From Marinifilum sp. D737 (lineage in GTDB: Bacteria; Bacteroidota; Bacteroidia; Bacteroidales; Marinifilaceae): a DNA stretch of 64,000 nt. Where the stretch lies: contig NZ_JANQCD010000007.1 in assembly GCF_026672275.1 (NCBI RefSeq), positions 62,001 through 126,000 of the forward strand. Reading direction: 5' to 3'. The notes beneath the pieces are model-generated. The model was given only the letters and a program-made list of their open reading frames with translations, was not told the origin of the DNA and ran no database searches. Made by a program: the position numbers and the translations under genes. Positions 26,289-35,171 of the stretch are shown piece after piece. The stretch's first letter is position 1. Each line of letters opens with the position of its first letter.

Positions 26289-29200
26289 TTATTTCTGGCG
26301 TTTTCTTCTGATTCTGATATCTCCTTCAGGCAATATGGTCACCCATAAAATTTCAATCAGCAGTAGGAATCTACGTAGCACATCAAAGTACAATGAGAAA
26401 TAGAAAATGATGCTTGTTAACCAAATTATTGTCACATTGAACCAAAATGTATCAACCAAATAATTGCCTAGTCGCTTTTGCGAGGCAAATAAATGTGCTC
26501 GTCCATTCTGACTTATCGGAGTTTGAAAAACAGGATCTTTTAGCTGAATCAATTCGTCCTCATACCTAATCAACTTATTTATCTCTCTTCTGTTGGTCAC
26601 AATTTGTTCAATCGCCTCGTTATGATGGGTATTTTTGTATTCAACAATTTTCTGTGCGTCACCAAGTTCATCAATAATCTCTTCATAAACCTGGTCTCTA
26701 TGCATCGATTGTTCTTTGTATTCCTTCCAACCCGCTTGCTTTACATGCTCAAGCCAAATTTGCACTCTTGCCGAAGAATCTCGTAAAACTTGTTTCGATA
26801 TTTCCAATTCAGTTGGAAAGGTATAGATATCGGAAAGTTTTATCAGTTCGTTTTTAAATACCCGATAGTGTTTATCGTTGTTTTCCTTTAACCATGTCTT
26901 ATAACTTTGCTGCATGGCAGGAATCAGAAAAGATGAACGAAACGACGATTCACTCATCGCCTTCTCGTATGGAAAAAACTGCTTCTCAAATTGATTATTT
27001 TTAAATTGCTCAACTACCAAAGCCTCGTAAGCCCAACGAGAAGTCATTAAATCGCCAACAATTGGAACATACTTTTGCGTTGTAATGGCAGGATGCAGTT
27101 TATTAAAGCTTACAATAACACCTGAGAACAACAATTGTGGAACCAAAATAAAAGGTATGGATACATAAACAGCCACTACTGAATTTAATCCTGCTGACAG
27201 GTTTAAACCGATTAAATTGGCACATGCCGAAGCTGTATACAAAATTAACCAATACTCCCAGGTTAAGCCTTTAATTTCCAAAATATAGGTAGCGAGAATA
27301 ACAAAAAGAAAGCTCTGTATGGCCGAAATAATCAACAAGATGATGACCTTGGAGTTTAGATAACTCAATCGACTCAAATTCAAAAACTTCTCACGCTTCA
27401 TCATTCTTCGGTCGTGAAGGATTTCTTCTGCAGAAATAATCAAACCGAGGAACAAGGCAACAACCACTGCCATAAAAATAAAAGAGGGAATATTTTCATT
27501 CTTGGCAAATACATAGTCCAAATGATGAGATTCAGAACCACTAATGTACTTGGTAAAGTATCCCAAAATAATAGCTAAAAGAGGTGCCTCCAACAAAGTA
27601 ATCAGCATGTACTGCCTGTTACTCAGTTTGGCCTTAAAATCTCTTGAAAGATAAATTTTCAATTGTTCCCAACGCTTTGGAATGTTAAAAAAGTTCTTGG
27701 GAATCAGTTTTTTTCTACCTGGCTTATGTACGCTGTTTTTCTTCTCAATATTCTCTTTATAGAGCTCATACCAATCATCAGAATTTCTTTTACGCTTTCG
27801 AATTTGCTTGCCATATTCATTCATCATCCTGGCTTCAACAATCCGCAAAATCTGTTCAGAGTTTACGTTACCACAGGTCAAGCACTCACTTTCATCTGCT
27901 TTTACGTAATGCGATTGAGTTTTAAAGTAAACAACGGCATCGATAGGGTTTCCAAAGTAAATTACCTTTCCTCCCTGGTCCATCATGATTAGCTTATCCA
28001 AAAGCTTAAAAATATCGGACGAAGGTTGATGAATGTTACAAATCACCAATTTGCCTTTTAAAACCTGACGTTTCAGAAGAAGCATTACTTTCTCGGAATC
28101 CATGCTCGATAAACCTGAAGTAGGTTCATCAACAAAAAGCACCGAAGGTTCACGCATTAACTCCAATGCGATATTTAATCGCTTTCTTTGTCCTCCACTT
28201 AGAACCTTATTAATCGGATCACCAACCTTTAAATCCCGGGCTTCAACCAAATCAAAATCCTCAATGGTTTTGTCAATAATTTCCTCTATTTTCTCATCCG
28301 AAGTGCCATCGAAACAAAGCTTGGCATTAAAATACAAGTTCTCGTAAACCGTTAGCTCCTCAACCAATAAGTCATCCTGAGGAACATATCCAATAACCCC
28401 TTCGAGTTTATCTTTATCCAAATGAAGATCATAACCATTGATATAGATATTTCCCTGACGCAGGGATAAGTTCCCATTTAATACATTTAGCAAAGTTGAT
28501 TTTCCTGTGCCACTACCGCCCATCACGCCTACCAATTGTCCTGAATTCATTTCCAGACTAACCGGATGAATCCCATTATTGGAACCCGGAAACTTGAATT
28601 CTATATTTTTTGCAATAAACTGAAGATCGGATAGATTTTTCTTCTCGATAAAAATGGAAGAAATCTGAGAGTAGTAAATCGGATCAATTCTATGACTTCG
28701 AATAACCGAGCCATAGGATAGAATGTAAGCCCTATCAACTTTAATATTGTGTCCGTTCAAGAAAAGGTTATACTCTCCAAAATATTTCATCAGGAAGGTA
28801 TTGGTACTTTCCAAATGCAGAACAAAAATCCTTCCTCGAAGCTTCTCACTCTGGATATGTTTCACCACCTCATGCGACCACTCCTCATTATTATCAATTA
28901 AAAGAAGATGTTCGTTATACGGTATAGAAAATTCATCCCCAATCAGAAATTGACGCCCCAATTCAAATTCTTTTTTGGGAATATTAAAGGTTTTTGAAAC
29001 GGTTTTTACCAAGTCCAATTCGTCATGGCCCGTGTATTCCGTTTCATCAATAAACTCAAGCAATTGAAGCATGATCCAAACCTTCTGTTCCTGCTCTACT
29101 TCCTCTACTAATTTTTCACAAACATCCTTTACCTGTGGATGCTTGTTTACAGAGCAAAGCTCACCCGTTTCATCACAATGTGAGTCTCTTAAGTATCGCT

Positions 29201-29357
29201 CAAAATCCTGTAGATATTTCTCGGTCCACTCCTTACTAAACTGTTTCTGAAGCCATACTTCAACAACATCTCGTGCTGCTGTTTCGAATCCCAACTTTTG
29301 CTCATCCACAATAATGGCAAAAAGTCTCATTAAGGCTTTCAGTAACGATTCATTCAT
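26289..29357 (-). CDS. TerB-like / ABCG-type ABC transporter, ATPase and permease fused (paralogue 1)
   Basis: A 1022-residue protein. Residues 1-145 resemble a TerB-like helical domain (MNESLLKALMRLFAIIVDEQ). Residues about 150-245 form a beta-rich segment (LFLNGHNIKVDRAYILSYGS) that may be FHA-like. The ATPase follows with Walker A GGSGTGKST (280-288), signature LSGGQ (386-390) and Walker B VLFVDEP (406-412). A conserved ECLTCGNVNSEQI segment comes after it, then an ABC-2 permease of about six helices interrupted by a 200-residue extramembrane helical insertion, and a last hydrophobic pair. A same-length paralogue is at 57110-60178. The substrate is unknown; it is a single-gene unit. Confidence 0.82.
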   Translation of the reverse strand: MNESLLKALMRLFAIIVDEQKLGFETAARDVVEVWLQKQFSKEWTEKYLQDFERYLRDSHCDETGELCSVNKHPQVKDVCEKLVEEVEQEQKVWIMLQLLEFIDETEYTGHDELDLVKTVSKTFNIPKKEFELGRQFLIGDEFSIPYNEHLLLIDNNEEWSHEVVKHIQSEKLRGRIFVLHLESTNTFLMKYFGEYNLFLNGHNIKVDRAYILSYGSVIRSHRIDPIYYSQISSIFIEKKNLSDLQFIAKNIEFKFPGSNNGIHPVSLEMNSGQLVGVMGGSGTGKSTLLNVLNGNLSLRQGNIYINGYDLHLDKDKLEGVIGYVPQDDLLVEELTVYENLYFNAKLCFDGTSDEKIEEIIDKTIEDFDLVEARDLKVGDPINKVLSGGQRKRLNIALELMREPSVLFVDEPTSGLSSMDSEKVMLLLKRQVLKGKLVICNIHQPSSDIFKLLDKLIMMDQGGKVIYFGNPIDAVVYFKTQSHYVKADESECLTCGNVNSEQILRIVEARMMNEYGKQIRKRKRNSDDWYELYKENIEKKNSVHKPGRKKLIPKNFFNIPKRWEQLKIYLSRDFKAKLSNRQYMLITLLEAPLLAIILGYFTKYISGSESHHLDYVFAKNENIPSFIFMAVVVALFLGLIISAEEILHDRRMMKREKFLNLSRLSYLNSKVIILLIISAIQSFLFVILATYILEIKGLTWEYWLILYTASACANLIGLNLSAGLNSVVAVYVSIPFILVPQLLFSGVIVSFNKLHPAITTQKYVPIVGDLMTSRWAYEALVVEQFKNNQFEKQFFPYEKAMSESSFRSSFLIPAMQQSYKTWLKENNDKHYRVFKNELIKLSDIYTFPTELEISKQVLRDSSARVQIWLEHVKQAGWKEYKEQSMHRDQVYEEIIDELGDAQKIVEYKNTHHNEAIEQIVTNRREINKLIRYEDELIQLKDPVFQTPISQNGRAHLFASQKRLGNYLVDTFWFNVTIIWLTSIIFYFSLYFDVLRRFLLLIEILWVTILPEGDIRIRRKRQK

Positions 29358-29631
29358 AGTCTAGGTTTGGAATTGATTTGGTTTTGACAAGGCCTAATTT
29401 AGATAAATAAAATGAGCTATGGAAACTCCTGTTTTAAAGAGAAATTTAGCTTTGTCCTAAGCAATCATTTAAAACTCTAATTTTCAATGAAAAAAATTTT
29501 TTATTTAATATTTTCTTGAAGGCCGCAAAAATAAAGACTTTCAACTCCCTTATTGATTACTATATCTCTGAAGATCAAACTCCTTTAAGGTTTTTTAACA
29601 CTTATTCTCAGGTCTTAACCGAATCTTGCCA

Positions 29632-29736
29632 TACCTTTGTATTGTACTACAAAAGATAGTATTTTCATAGATTAAAGATTTAGGTTAGTAATTAGTGGTT
29701 AGAGAGAATCCCGGACGCCCGTTCGGGATTTTTCTT
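29632..29736 (+). ncRNA. Candidate small RNA (family member B)
   Basis: An exact -7 box TACCTTTG (29632-29639) is followed by TATTGTA. The predicted RNA (about 29646-29736, roughly 90 nt) contains TTTCATAGATTAAAGATTTA then GGTTAGTAATTAGTGGTTAG, and ends in a terminator hairpin AATCCCG/CGGGATT (29707-29730), with an inner ACG/CGT pairing, and a T-run. There is no open frame. Member C lies 178 bp downstream with the same layout. Confidence 0.6.
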
Positions 29737-29809
29737 TGCTATAATGGTATCAAACGATAAGATTACAATTCCTTAACATCAGCTTAATCCAGTTCGCTGC
29801 AAGCGATCA

Positions 29810-29911
29810 TATATTTGTATTGTAAAAAGCCCTAAAAGTTTTTTTCATAGATTAGATTTAGGTTAAATTTAGTGGTTAGATTTGAAATCCGGGTGGGGAC
29901 CCGGATTTTTT
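29810..29911 (+). ncRNA. Candidate small RNA (family member C)
   Basis: An exact -7 box TATATTTG (29810-29817) is followed by TATTGTA. The RNA (about 29824-29911) shares with member B the segments TTTCATAGATTAGATTTAGG and TTTAGTGGTTAGA, and ends in a perfect 10-bp terminator hairpin AAATCCGGGT/ACCCGGATTT (29885-29908) with a GGGG loop and six T. The T-run meets the stop codon of the converging peptidase gene. No open frame is present. Confidence 0.6.
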
Positions 29912-30716
29912 AATTTATCTGAACATGAATATGATCGTCATGTCTTACCGATCTGCAGCCATGAAACCTAACTCTTTTATCCTTTAATTTGAGCCTTTGT
30001 TTCAAATGCGGCTCAAAAAACATTTTAGTAAGTTTTCTTTGACTTAAAATTGCATCAATTAAAGCCTTGGTTCCACTTTTAGAAAACTTTAAACCTTCAT
30101 TAATCTTTCCAAAGGTCAAATATTTTGGATAATCATACTGAAAATATCCTTTTTGCAAACAATCTTCACACTGATCCAACTCATTATTTCGAGCATTCTC
30201 AAATACTCCATATCCACTTAGTGATTTGCTTTTATTTACGATTTGTCCATTGGAATCTTCATACACCAAACTAAAATCAATTTTACAACCATCATTATGA
30301 CTCAAATGTGGCAACAAAGGGAAACCATCATAGAAAGGAAAACAAGCATCCAAGTACCGAGCTATTACTTCTGGTTTCTTTTCAGCCAGGTTGCGGGAAA
30401 TATTTTGCAAAAACTCATGGGTTTCGGGAGTAACATAGTTACGATTCAATAAAACTGTTGCAAAAGTTGCTTCTTGTAGATTATTGTTATTTCCAATCTT
30501 TTCCCTTCCAAACCATGGAGCAACAAAAGGAACGATCAGAAAACAAGCAGTAGCATATAAGACTATAAAGACAACCAGTCTTTTACCCCAAAAGACAAAC
30601 TTAATTCTGCTGCTTAAAACGATGCTAATTAAGTAGACAACTCCTCCTATTTGCGTTATAATGGTTAGAAGAACAAATAATATTAATCTACCAAGATTTT
30701 GTATCAATACCTTCAT
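29910..30716 (-). CDS. Membrane-anchored LAS-superfamily (M15/M74-like) metallopeptidase, putative
   Basis: A 268-residue protein with two N-terminal transmembrane helices (about 8-32 and 47-68). The rest has the zinc-ligand layout of LAS peptidases: H140-x6-D147 in LSHNDGCKIDFSL and a C-terminal HDDHIHVQI with H262 and H264 (compare HDxHFHVR in MepA). LAS enzymes cut peptidoglycan peptides, so an envelope murein hydrolase is plausible. The fold assignment rests on these short motifs. Its ATG overlaps the stop of the SRPBCC gene (TAATG), so the two are translationally coupled. Confidence 0.6.
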   Translation of the reverse strand: MKVLIQNLGRLILFVLLTIITQIGGVVYLISIVLSSRIKFVFWGKRLVVFIVLYATACFLIVPFVAPWFGREKIGNNNNLQEATFATVLLNRNYVTPETHEFLQNISRNLAEKKPEVIARYLDACFPFYDGFPLLPHLSHNDGCKIDFSLVYEDSNGQIVNKSKSLSGYGVFENARNNELDQCEDCLQKGYFQYDYPKYLTFGKINEGLKFSKSGTKALIDAILSQRKLTKMFFEPHLKQRLKLKDKRVRFHGCRSVRHDDHIHVQIN

Positions 30717-31189
30717 TACTCCTCCAAATACTCCTTTAACCTCTGGTTGATAAAATATTTCCAGCCACCTTCACAACTTTCTCTTCTGAATTCGGGGATA
30801 TCATCTGGGAAGGTTTCAATTCCACTTGCACTTACTCTTATTTTGCAACCTTCATTTTCTTCGAACAGTTCGTAACTTACCATGGCCACACCCTTGTACC
30901 CTTCATATTCCCATTGGCAAACCAGCTTCTCGAATGGAACAACTTCTGTAATTTTCCACAAATGCATGAACTCTCTTTCACCAGCATCCACATTAAACTG
31001 GGTAGTAAAGCCAACCTCCGCCTTATGATCCGGCATTTCAGAGAAGAACCATTTTCGCATTTCATTTGGGTTGGTTATGGCTTTCCAAACTTGTTCCTTG
31101 CTTGCATGAACACTTTGTTCTGTGATTACTGGAATATTACTTTTTTGCATAGTATCTATAGGTTTTACTTGCTTTTTTTTAAAAGCCAT
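30716..31189 (-). CDS. SRPBCC/AHSA1-like domain protein
   Basis: A 157-residue cytoplasmic protein. From about residue 22 it follows the START/Bet v1-like AHSA1 pattern: EQSVHASKEQVWKAITNPNE, MRKWFF and LVCQWEYEGYKGVAMVSYEL, closing with a long C-terminal helix (GGWKYFINQRLKEYLEE). Such folds bind hydrophobic ligands or Hsp90-type partners; the ligand here is unknown. It is coupled by a one-base overlap to the LAS peptidase gene and lies 2 bp after the lipoprotein gene. Confidence 0.8.
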   Translation of the reverse strand: MAFKKKQVKPIDTMQKSNIPVITEQSVHASKEQVWKAITNPNEMRKWFFSEMPDHKAEVGFTTQFNVDAGEREFMHLWKITEVVPFEKLVCQWEYEGYKGVAMVSYELFEENEGCKIRVSASGIETFPDDIPEFRRESCEGGWKYFINQRLKEYLEE

Positions 31190-31191
31190 AT

Positions 31192-31647
31192 TTATTTTTT
31201 TCGTTCATAATAAGTAACAGGTCCATCCACATAAGATTGGTTGATGATTAAGGTATCATTTTCGGTAGAAAAGTAAGACTCTGTTCCATTATTGATGACC
31301 AAAACCAATGTAGAATCACTATTGGCATCCATCGAGTTATCGATTCTGTACTTTAGTTGATATGGATACTGGTGACTCAAAACCTCATCCCTATAATACT
31401 CCACCGTATCCTTGGTTTTGAACACAATCTTTTCCTGGTATCCTTCTGATTCGGGCGTAAATTCGCTACGCGTGCGTGGACTTTCGGTTTTTATCCACTG
31501 CCATTCTCCCTGCAGCGATTTGTAAGCCTTAGCTAAAGAATCATCTTCCGGCTTTTCATCGGTACAGGCAATCGTTAGGTAAAGTATACCAATAAGGATC
31601 ATTACAGGTGCAAAAGGATTTTTTGTGGTATATTCTTTTAATATCAT
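31192..31647 (-). CDS. Putative lipoprotein, lipocalin-like
   Basis: A 151-residue protein with an N-terminal hydrophobic segment ending in LTIAC (lipobox, C28). The mature part begins with an acidic tail (TDEKPEDDS) and then SLQGEWQWIKTESPRTRS, the GxW pattern at the start of many lipocalin-like Bacteroidota lipoproteins; the remainder is beta-strand rich. Function unknown. It is 2 bp upstream of the SRPBCC gene and 23 bp after the small membrane protein gene. Confidence 0.6.
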   Translation of the reverse strand: MILKEYTTKNPFAPVMILIGILYLTIACTDEKPEDDSLAKAYKSLQGEWQWIKTESPRTRSEFTPESEGYQEKIVFKTKDTVEYYRDEVLSHQYPYQLKYRIDNSMDANSDSTLVLVINNGTESYFSTENDTLIINQSYVDGPVTYYERKK

Positions 31648-31670
31648 GCTAATAGGTTTTGTTGATTCTA

Positions 31671-31814
31671 CTAATTTAAACCTTCTAATTCTTTTATACC
31701 AATCGAATAAGTTTCAACTTTTCGTTCTTTCCCTTTTGTATACTCATCAATGGCCAGATACAAAACACTATTCAATAGAATAAAAAGCATTGTGCTTATA
31801 AATCTCCAATACAT
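31671..31814 (-). CDS. Small single-helix membrane protein, 47 residues
   Basis: ATG at 31814 to TAG at 31671. The product begins MYWRFISTMLFILLNSVLYL, one transmembrane helix, and continues with a charged tail (DEYTKGKERKVETYSIGIKE). A purine-rich AGGTAAAAT precedes the ATG. It fills most of the 232-bp space between the thioredoxin-fold gene and the lipoprotein gene, in the same direction. Short reading frames can arise by chance, but its position and the clear helix-then-charge pattern favour a real gene. Confidence 0.45.
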   Translation of the reverse strand: MYWRFISTMLFILLNSVLYLAIDEYTKGKERKVETYSIGIKELEGLN

Positions 31815-31879
31815 ATTTTACCTGGGGATGTACCATAGTTGTATGCGATGAGTGTAAAAGCAGAAATACTCTTGAGATC

Positions 31880-32914
31880 TTATTTCTTAGTCTTTTTTAT
31901 AAATACTTTAAACTTTTCAATATCTTTCACATAACCAGTTCTAGCGATTTCTTCCCCATTTACATCTAGCAAAATGAACAAAGGTTGACTGTTTGCATTA
32001 AACTTTTCAATCTGTAATTCAGCATTTATTTGCCCAGTGTATATTACTTTCTTCTTTAAGGCTTCTGAATAGTAACACTCACTCTTCTCTAGCTTTGTTC
32101 TTTCATCAACAATTAAACTTACAAAAACCAGATTCTGATTGATATATTCTTGAATATCCTTATTAAGCAATATCTCACCATCCATCATTCGAGAATTAAT
32201 ACAACCATAAGCATTAAAATATAGCAAACCAGGTTTATCAAACTCTTTTGACTTTTTTAATCCCAATTGATAATCCTGGTAGGCATATAATCCTTTTACC
32301 CACTCAATCATTTCAGGATTTTCATTTTCCAGATTTGAATCATTTATTACCTCTGTACCCTCGTTACTTACTTGTTGATCAGATAAAAAATCCGAATAGA
32401 TCAAAAATATTTCCGGATAAGGTTTTGATTCATTATCCTTAACAATTGCATAAATATCTTTCATCTGATTTTCTGTAAATCCCATGTCAACCAATAACTT
32501 CTTATCCTGACTCCAATTCTTCAAAAACGCATTACGCTGAACTATTAAGTTTCTTGCCTCAACAATTCTCCTAATTTTGGGATACATTGCATCCTGTTTT
32601 AGTTTTATCAAAACCTCTTTTAAATCAGCAAATGTGAATTTCTCATCATTTTCATTGGGTTTAGGTCCATAATCTAAAATAGATTTGGCAATCATTGGCA
32701 TATTGCCCTGAGGTCCCATAAAAATCTGATAATCTATGCTATCAAACTCACAATAAACAAGCATTTGAAAATCCTTCATAAACTCATCAATATGTTCCTG
32801 AAAATGGTTTATTGTGATCTCTTTTTGTAATATTTCTTCACAATCCGTATTGCTTTGTGCAAAGCAAGATGATGCAATTAGTATGAATCCTATTATAAGT
32901 ATATGTTTTTTCAT
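31880..32914 (-). CDS. Exported thioredoxin-fold protein lacking the second active-site cysteine
   Basis: A 344-residue protein. I use the ATG at 32914, which gives the signal peptide MKKHILIIGFILIASSCFAQ. Residues about 25-215 are helical and unrecognised. Residues about 222-342 look like the C-terminal thioredoxin domain of DsbD-type proteins: KPGLLYFNAYGCINSRMM aligns with the FTGYGCVNCRKME pattern, and a SQPLFILLD cis-proline region follows. C238 is present but the second cysteine is S241 (CINS), so it can form mixed disulfides but not the usual intramolecular one. The gene is preceded by a 162-bp gap and may start a small operon. Confidence 0.6.
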   Translation of the reverse strand: MKKHILIIGFILIASSCFAQSNTDCEEILQKEITINHFQEHIDEFMKDFQMLVYCEFDSIDYQIFMGPQGNMPMIAKSILDYGPKPNENDEKFTFADLKEVLIKLKQDAMYPKIRRIVEARNLIVQRNAFLKNWSQDKKLLVDMGFTENQMKDIYAIVKDNESKPYPEIFLIYSDFLSDQQVSNEGTEVINDSNLENENPEMIEWVKGLYAYQDYQLGLKKSKEFDKPGLLYFNAYGCINSRMMDGEILLNKDIQEYINQNLVFVSLIVDERTKLEKSECYYSEALKKKVIYTGQINAELQIEKFNANSQPLFILLDVNGEEIARTGYVKDIEKFKVFIKKTKK

Positions 32915-33076
32915 TTTATTCTGACTTGTAGTATGGTAACACAAAGCTCTTTTACATTGTTAAGGCACGAATTACAAAATCGCGCTATTTGGATCTCTAT
33001 TTCAATTAGGAAAATCTACACTATAAAAAAGAGCTTTTGTTAATTCAAAAACCAATTCGATTTTTCAATAGATTTC

Positions 33077-35143
33077 TTATAGCATAACCCTACTTACTTG
33101 CAATAAATTTGCCTGGTGATCGAGTAGTTCTTTCTTTGTTAAAAAATATCCCCTGGTAATCAAATATACATAAGCATGAATTGCATTAAAGAGCATATCC
33201 AAATTGTCATCGATATAACTCTCTTCTCTAAAATACTGCCAATCCTTTGAAATATACCTTTCGAAATTTTCCCTCATTTCTGAGTTTATTTCTTCCTTAT
33301 ATAATGGATCATTAAGTAAATCTTGGATTTCAGCCTTAAAATCAAGCTCTAACCTGTACATTCTTCTAAAATTCTCTCTTATCTGATCGAAAGGGGTTAC
33401 AACATTCATAAATTGAACCGCTTCTGTTATTCTGGCATATACATCATACTTCCTATTGTGTTCTTTATCAAACTTAAAATAATTGATATAAAGATTTTTA
33501 ATTGCAGTTGGAAGATCTAAGGATTTCTCCAAATTGAAGAAGTATTTATAAATTTCAATATCGTTTGCTTTTATTTGTTTGTGCAAATTTTGTTTTTCCT
33601 GCTCTAACTTTTCAACTAATTCCTTCCCTTTTTTACGAGTATACTTTATGCCATCATAATCGAATGATTTATTAGGAATGGTTTTATTTATGATTTGCTT
33701 AATCACTTCTATATCATTTTCAAGGGCATAAAATCTGTAAATTAAATCTCGTTTTTCAGCATTAAACAGCGCCTCGAACAAAACAGCCTCTTCCTCTTCA
33801 ATACACTCTACATCAAAACATTCAGGATTTTTAGAGTCATAGTATCCATTGTATATCTCTGCAAAAGTATTTTTAGAAAAACCTTCTACGAATGCATCAC
33901 TAAAATCGGAAAGCGATAAAGCAGTAGGAGTATCTTTAAATTGAATCTCCGAGAATATCTTTTCTGTTATTGCTCTTTGTGTATTTTCGTAATCTCGTAA
34001 AATATCAACAGCAGGAGTTCTATCAGAATCTTTTATACTAAGCTTGGTAAGCCTTAAGCATTCAACTCTGTCTTCTACACTAGGATGAGAAGCCCACTGG
34101 TCCTTTATTACCAATTTCGATTTATTAAATTTATTTAAATCTTCTACTTCAATCTCCGGAAACTCCTCAATAATCTTAATATTATCATCTTTTGCAATAA
34201 AATTCATTACAAAAAACTGTTCCTTAAAAATATTCGGACTCCTTAAATTATCATCATATTTTTGTTGATAGAAATTCATTACCACATTTAACGAATGATC
34301 GGCAAGAGAAAAGCGCAACAAAGAACTTTTTAACGGTTCATAACCCGTAATATTTGCAGCAATTTCATCGGCATGAAACTCCATTTCCCTCGAAAGGCCC
34401 ATATAACTTTTATTAACCACATTGTATAACTTTCGAAGCACCCATTGAATCCCTCGATTTATTGTGGCTGCTATTACTACAAAAACGGAAAAATAACCAC
34501 TTACATTGGCCCAGGTTTCAATTAATCGATCATACGATTCATTATCGAACAACATATTAAAAATAACCTGGTTCACATTGTAAACATAGCTCCCAACCTT
34601 CATGGTTCTCTGAGAAAAATGACCAAATTCGTGTGAAAGAATTGCCTTTAATTCTTGCCTTGTCACAGTATTCATTAAACCCATCCCAATTTGTAAATTC
34701 TTTCGGACTGGTAAAAACATGCTCCAAAAACTTGAATTATAAAACACTGATGCATTTACATCTGCAGATAAAAATACTCTTTTGGGAAATTTTGTATCTA
34801 CCTCTGAAACTATTTCCTCAATCAATTTAAATAATTCCGGTTCATCACTTTTCTTGATTTCTTTCAAATGAGTCATGTCAACCTTATGCGACTTAAACAT
34901 GAATTTTAAAAGAAAAATCAGAATCAAAAAACCTAAACTAGCCAATCCTACACCTAATGCCAGTGTGATAAACTTTGGTATTGTAATGATTAACATTACA
35001 CCCCCAAACACACACAAAGCGGTAATGCCCAAAGCAAGCACCAATAATATGAGATAGGTGATTGTAAAAAAGGCAATTGAAAGAATTGCTTTGGTAGTTT
35101 GGGATTTGAACTCTTTAGATAATTTCACTTGGTTTTTTAACAT
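33077..35143 (-). CDS. M48 family membrane metalloprotease
   Basis: A 688-residue protein. Two or three transmembrane helices lie at about 18-83, then the M48 catalytic domain with zinc motif HEFGH (171-175) in ELKAILSHEFGHFSQRT and the third ligand in EFHAD (E255). Another hydrophobic stretch (about 215-232) separates the two, as in HtpX/Ste24-like enzymes. The C-terminal 400 residues are a large helical region not typical of HtpX. Likely an inner-membrane quality-control or processing protease. It follows the TPR-gluzincin gene by 28 bp, so two zinc proteases are probably co-transcribed. Confidence 0.82.
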   Translation of the reverse strand: MLKNQVKLSKEFKSQTTKAILSIAFFTITYLILLVLALGITALCVFGGVMLIITIPKFITLALGVGLASLGFLILIFLLKFMFKSHKVDMTHLKEIKKSDEPELFKLIEEIVSEVDTKFPKRVFLSADVNASVFYNSSFWSMFLPVRKNLQIGMGLMNTVTRQELKAILSHEFGHFSQRTMKVGSYVYNVNQVIFNMLFDNESYDRLIETWANVSGYFSVFVVIAATINRGIQWVLRKLYNVVNKSYMGLSREMEFHADEIAANITGYEPLKSSLLRFSLADHSLNVVMNFYQQKYDDNLRSPNIFKEQFFVMNFIAKDDNIKIIEEFPEIEVEDLNKFNKSKLVIKDQWASHPSVEDRVECLRLTKLSIKDSDRTPAVDILRDYENTQRAITEKIFSEIQFKDTPTALSLSDFSDAFVEGFSKNTFAEIYNGYYDSKNPECFDVECIEEEEAVLFEALFNAEKRDLIYRFYALENDIEVIKQIINKTIPNKSFDYDGIKYTRKKGKELVEKLEQEKQNLHKQIKANDIEIYKYFFNLEKSLDLPTAIKNLYINYFKFDKEHNRKYDVYARITEAVQFMNVVTPFDQIRENFRRMYRLELDFKAEIQDLLNDPLYKEEINSEMRENFERYISKDWQYFREESYIDDNLDMLFNAIHAYVYLITRGYFLTKKELLDHQANLLQVSRVML

Positions 35144-35171
35144 TTTTTATGGGCTTTATTCATGGGTTATT

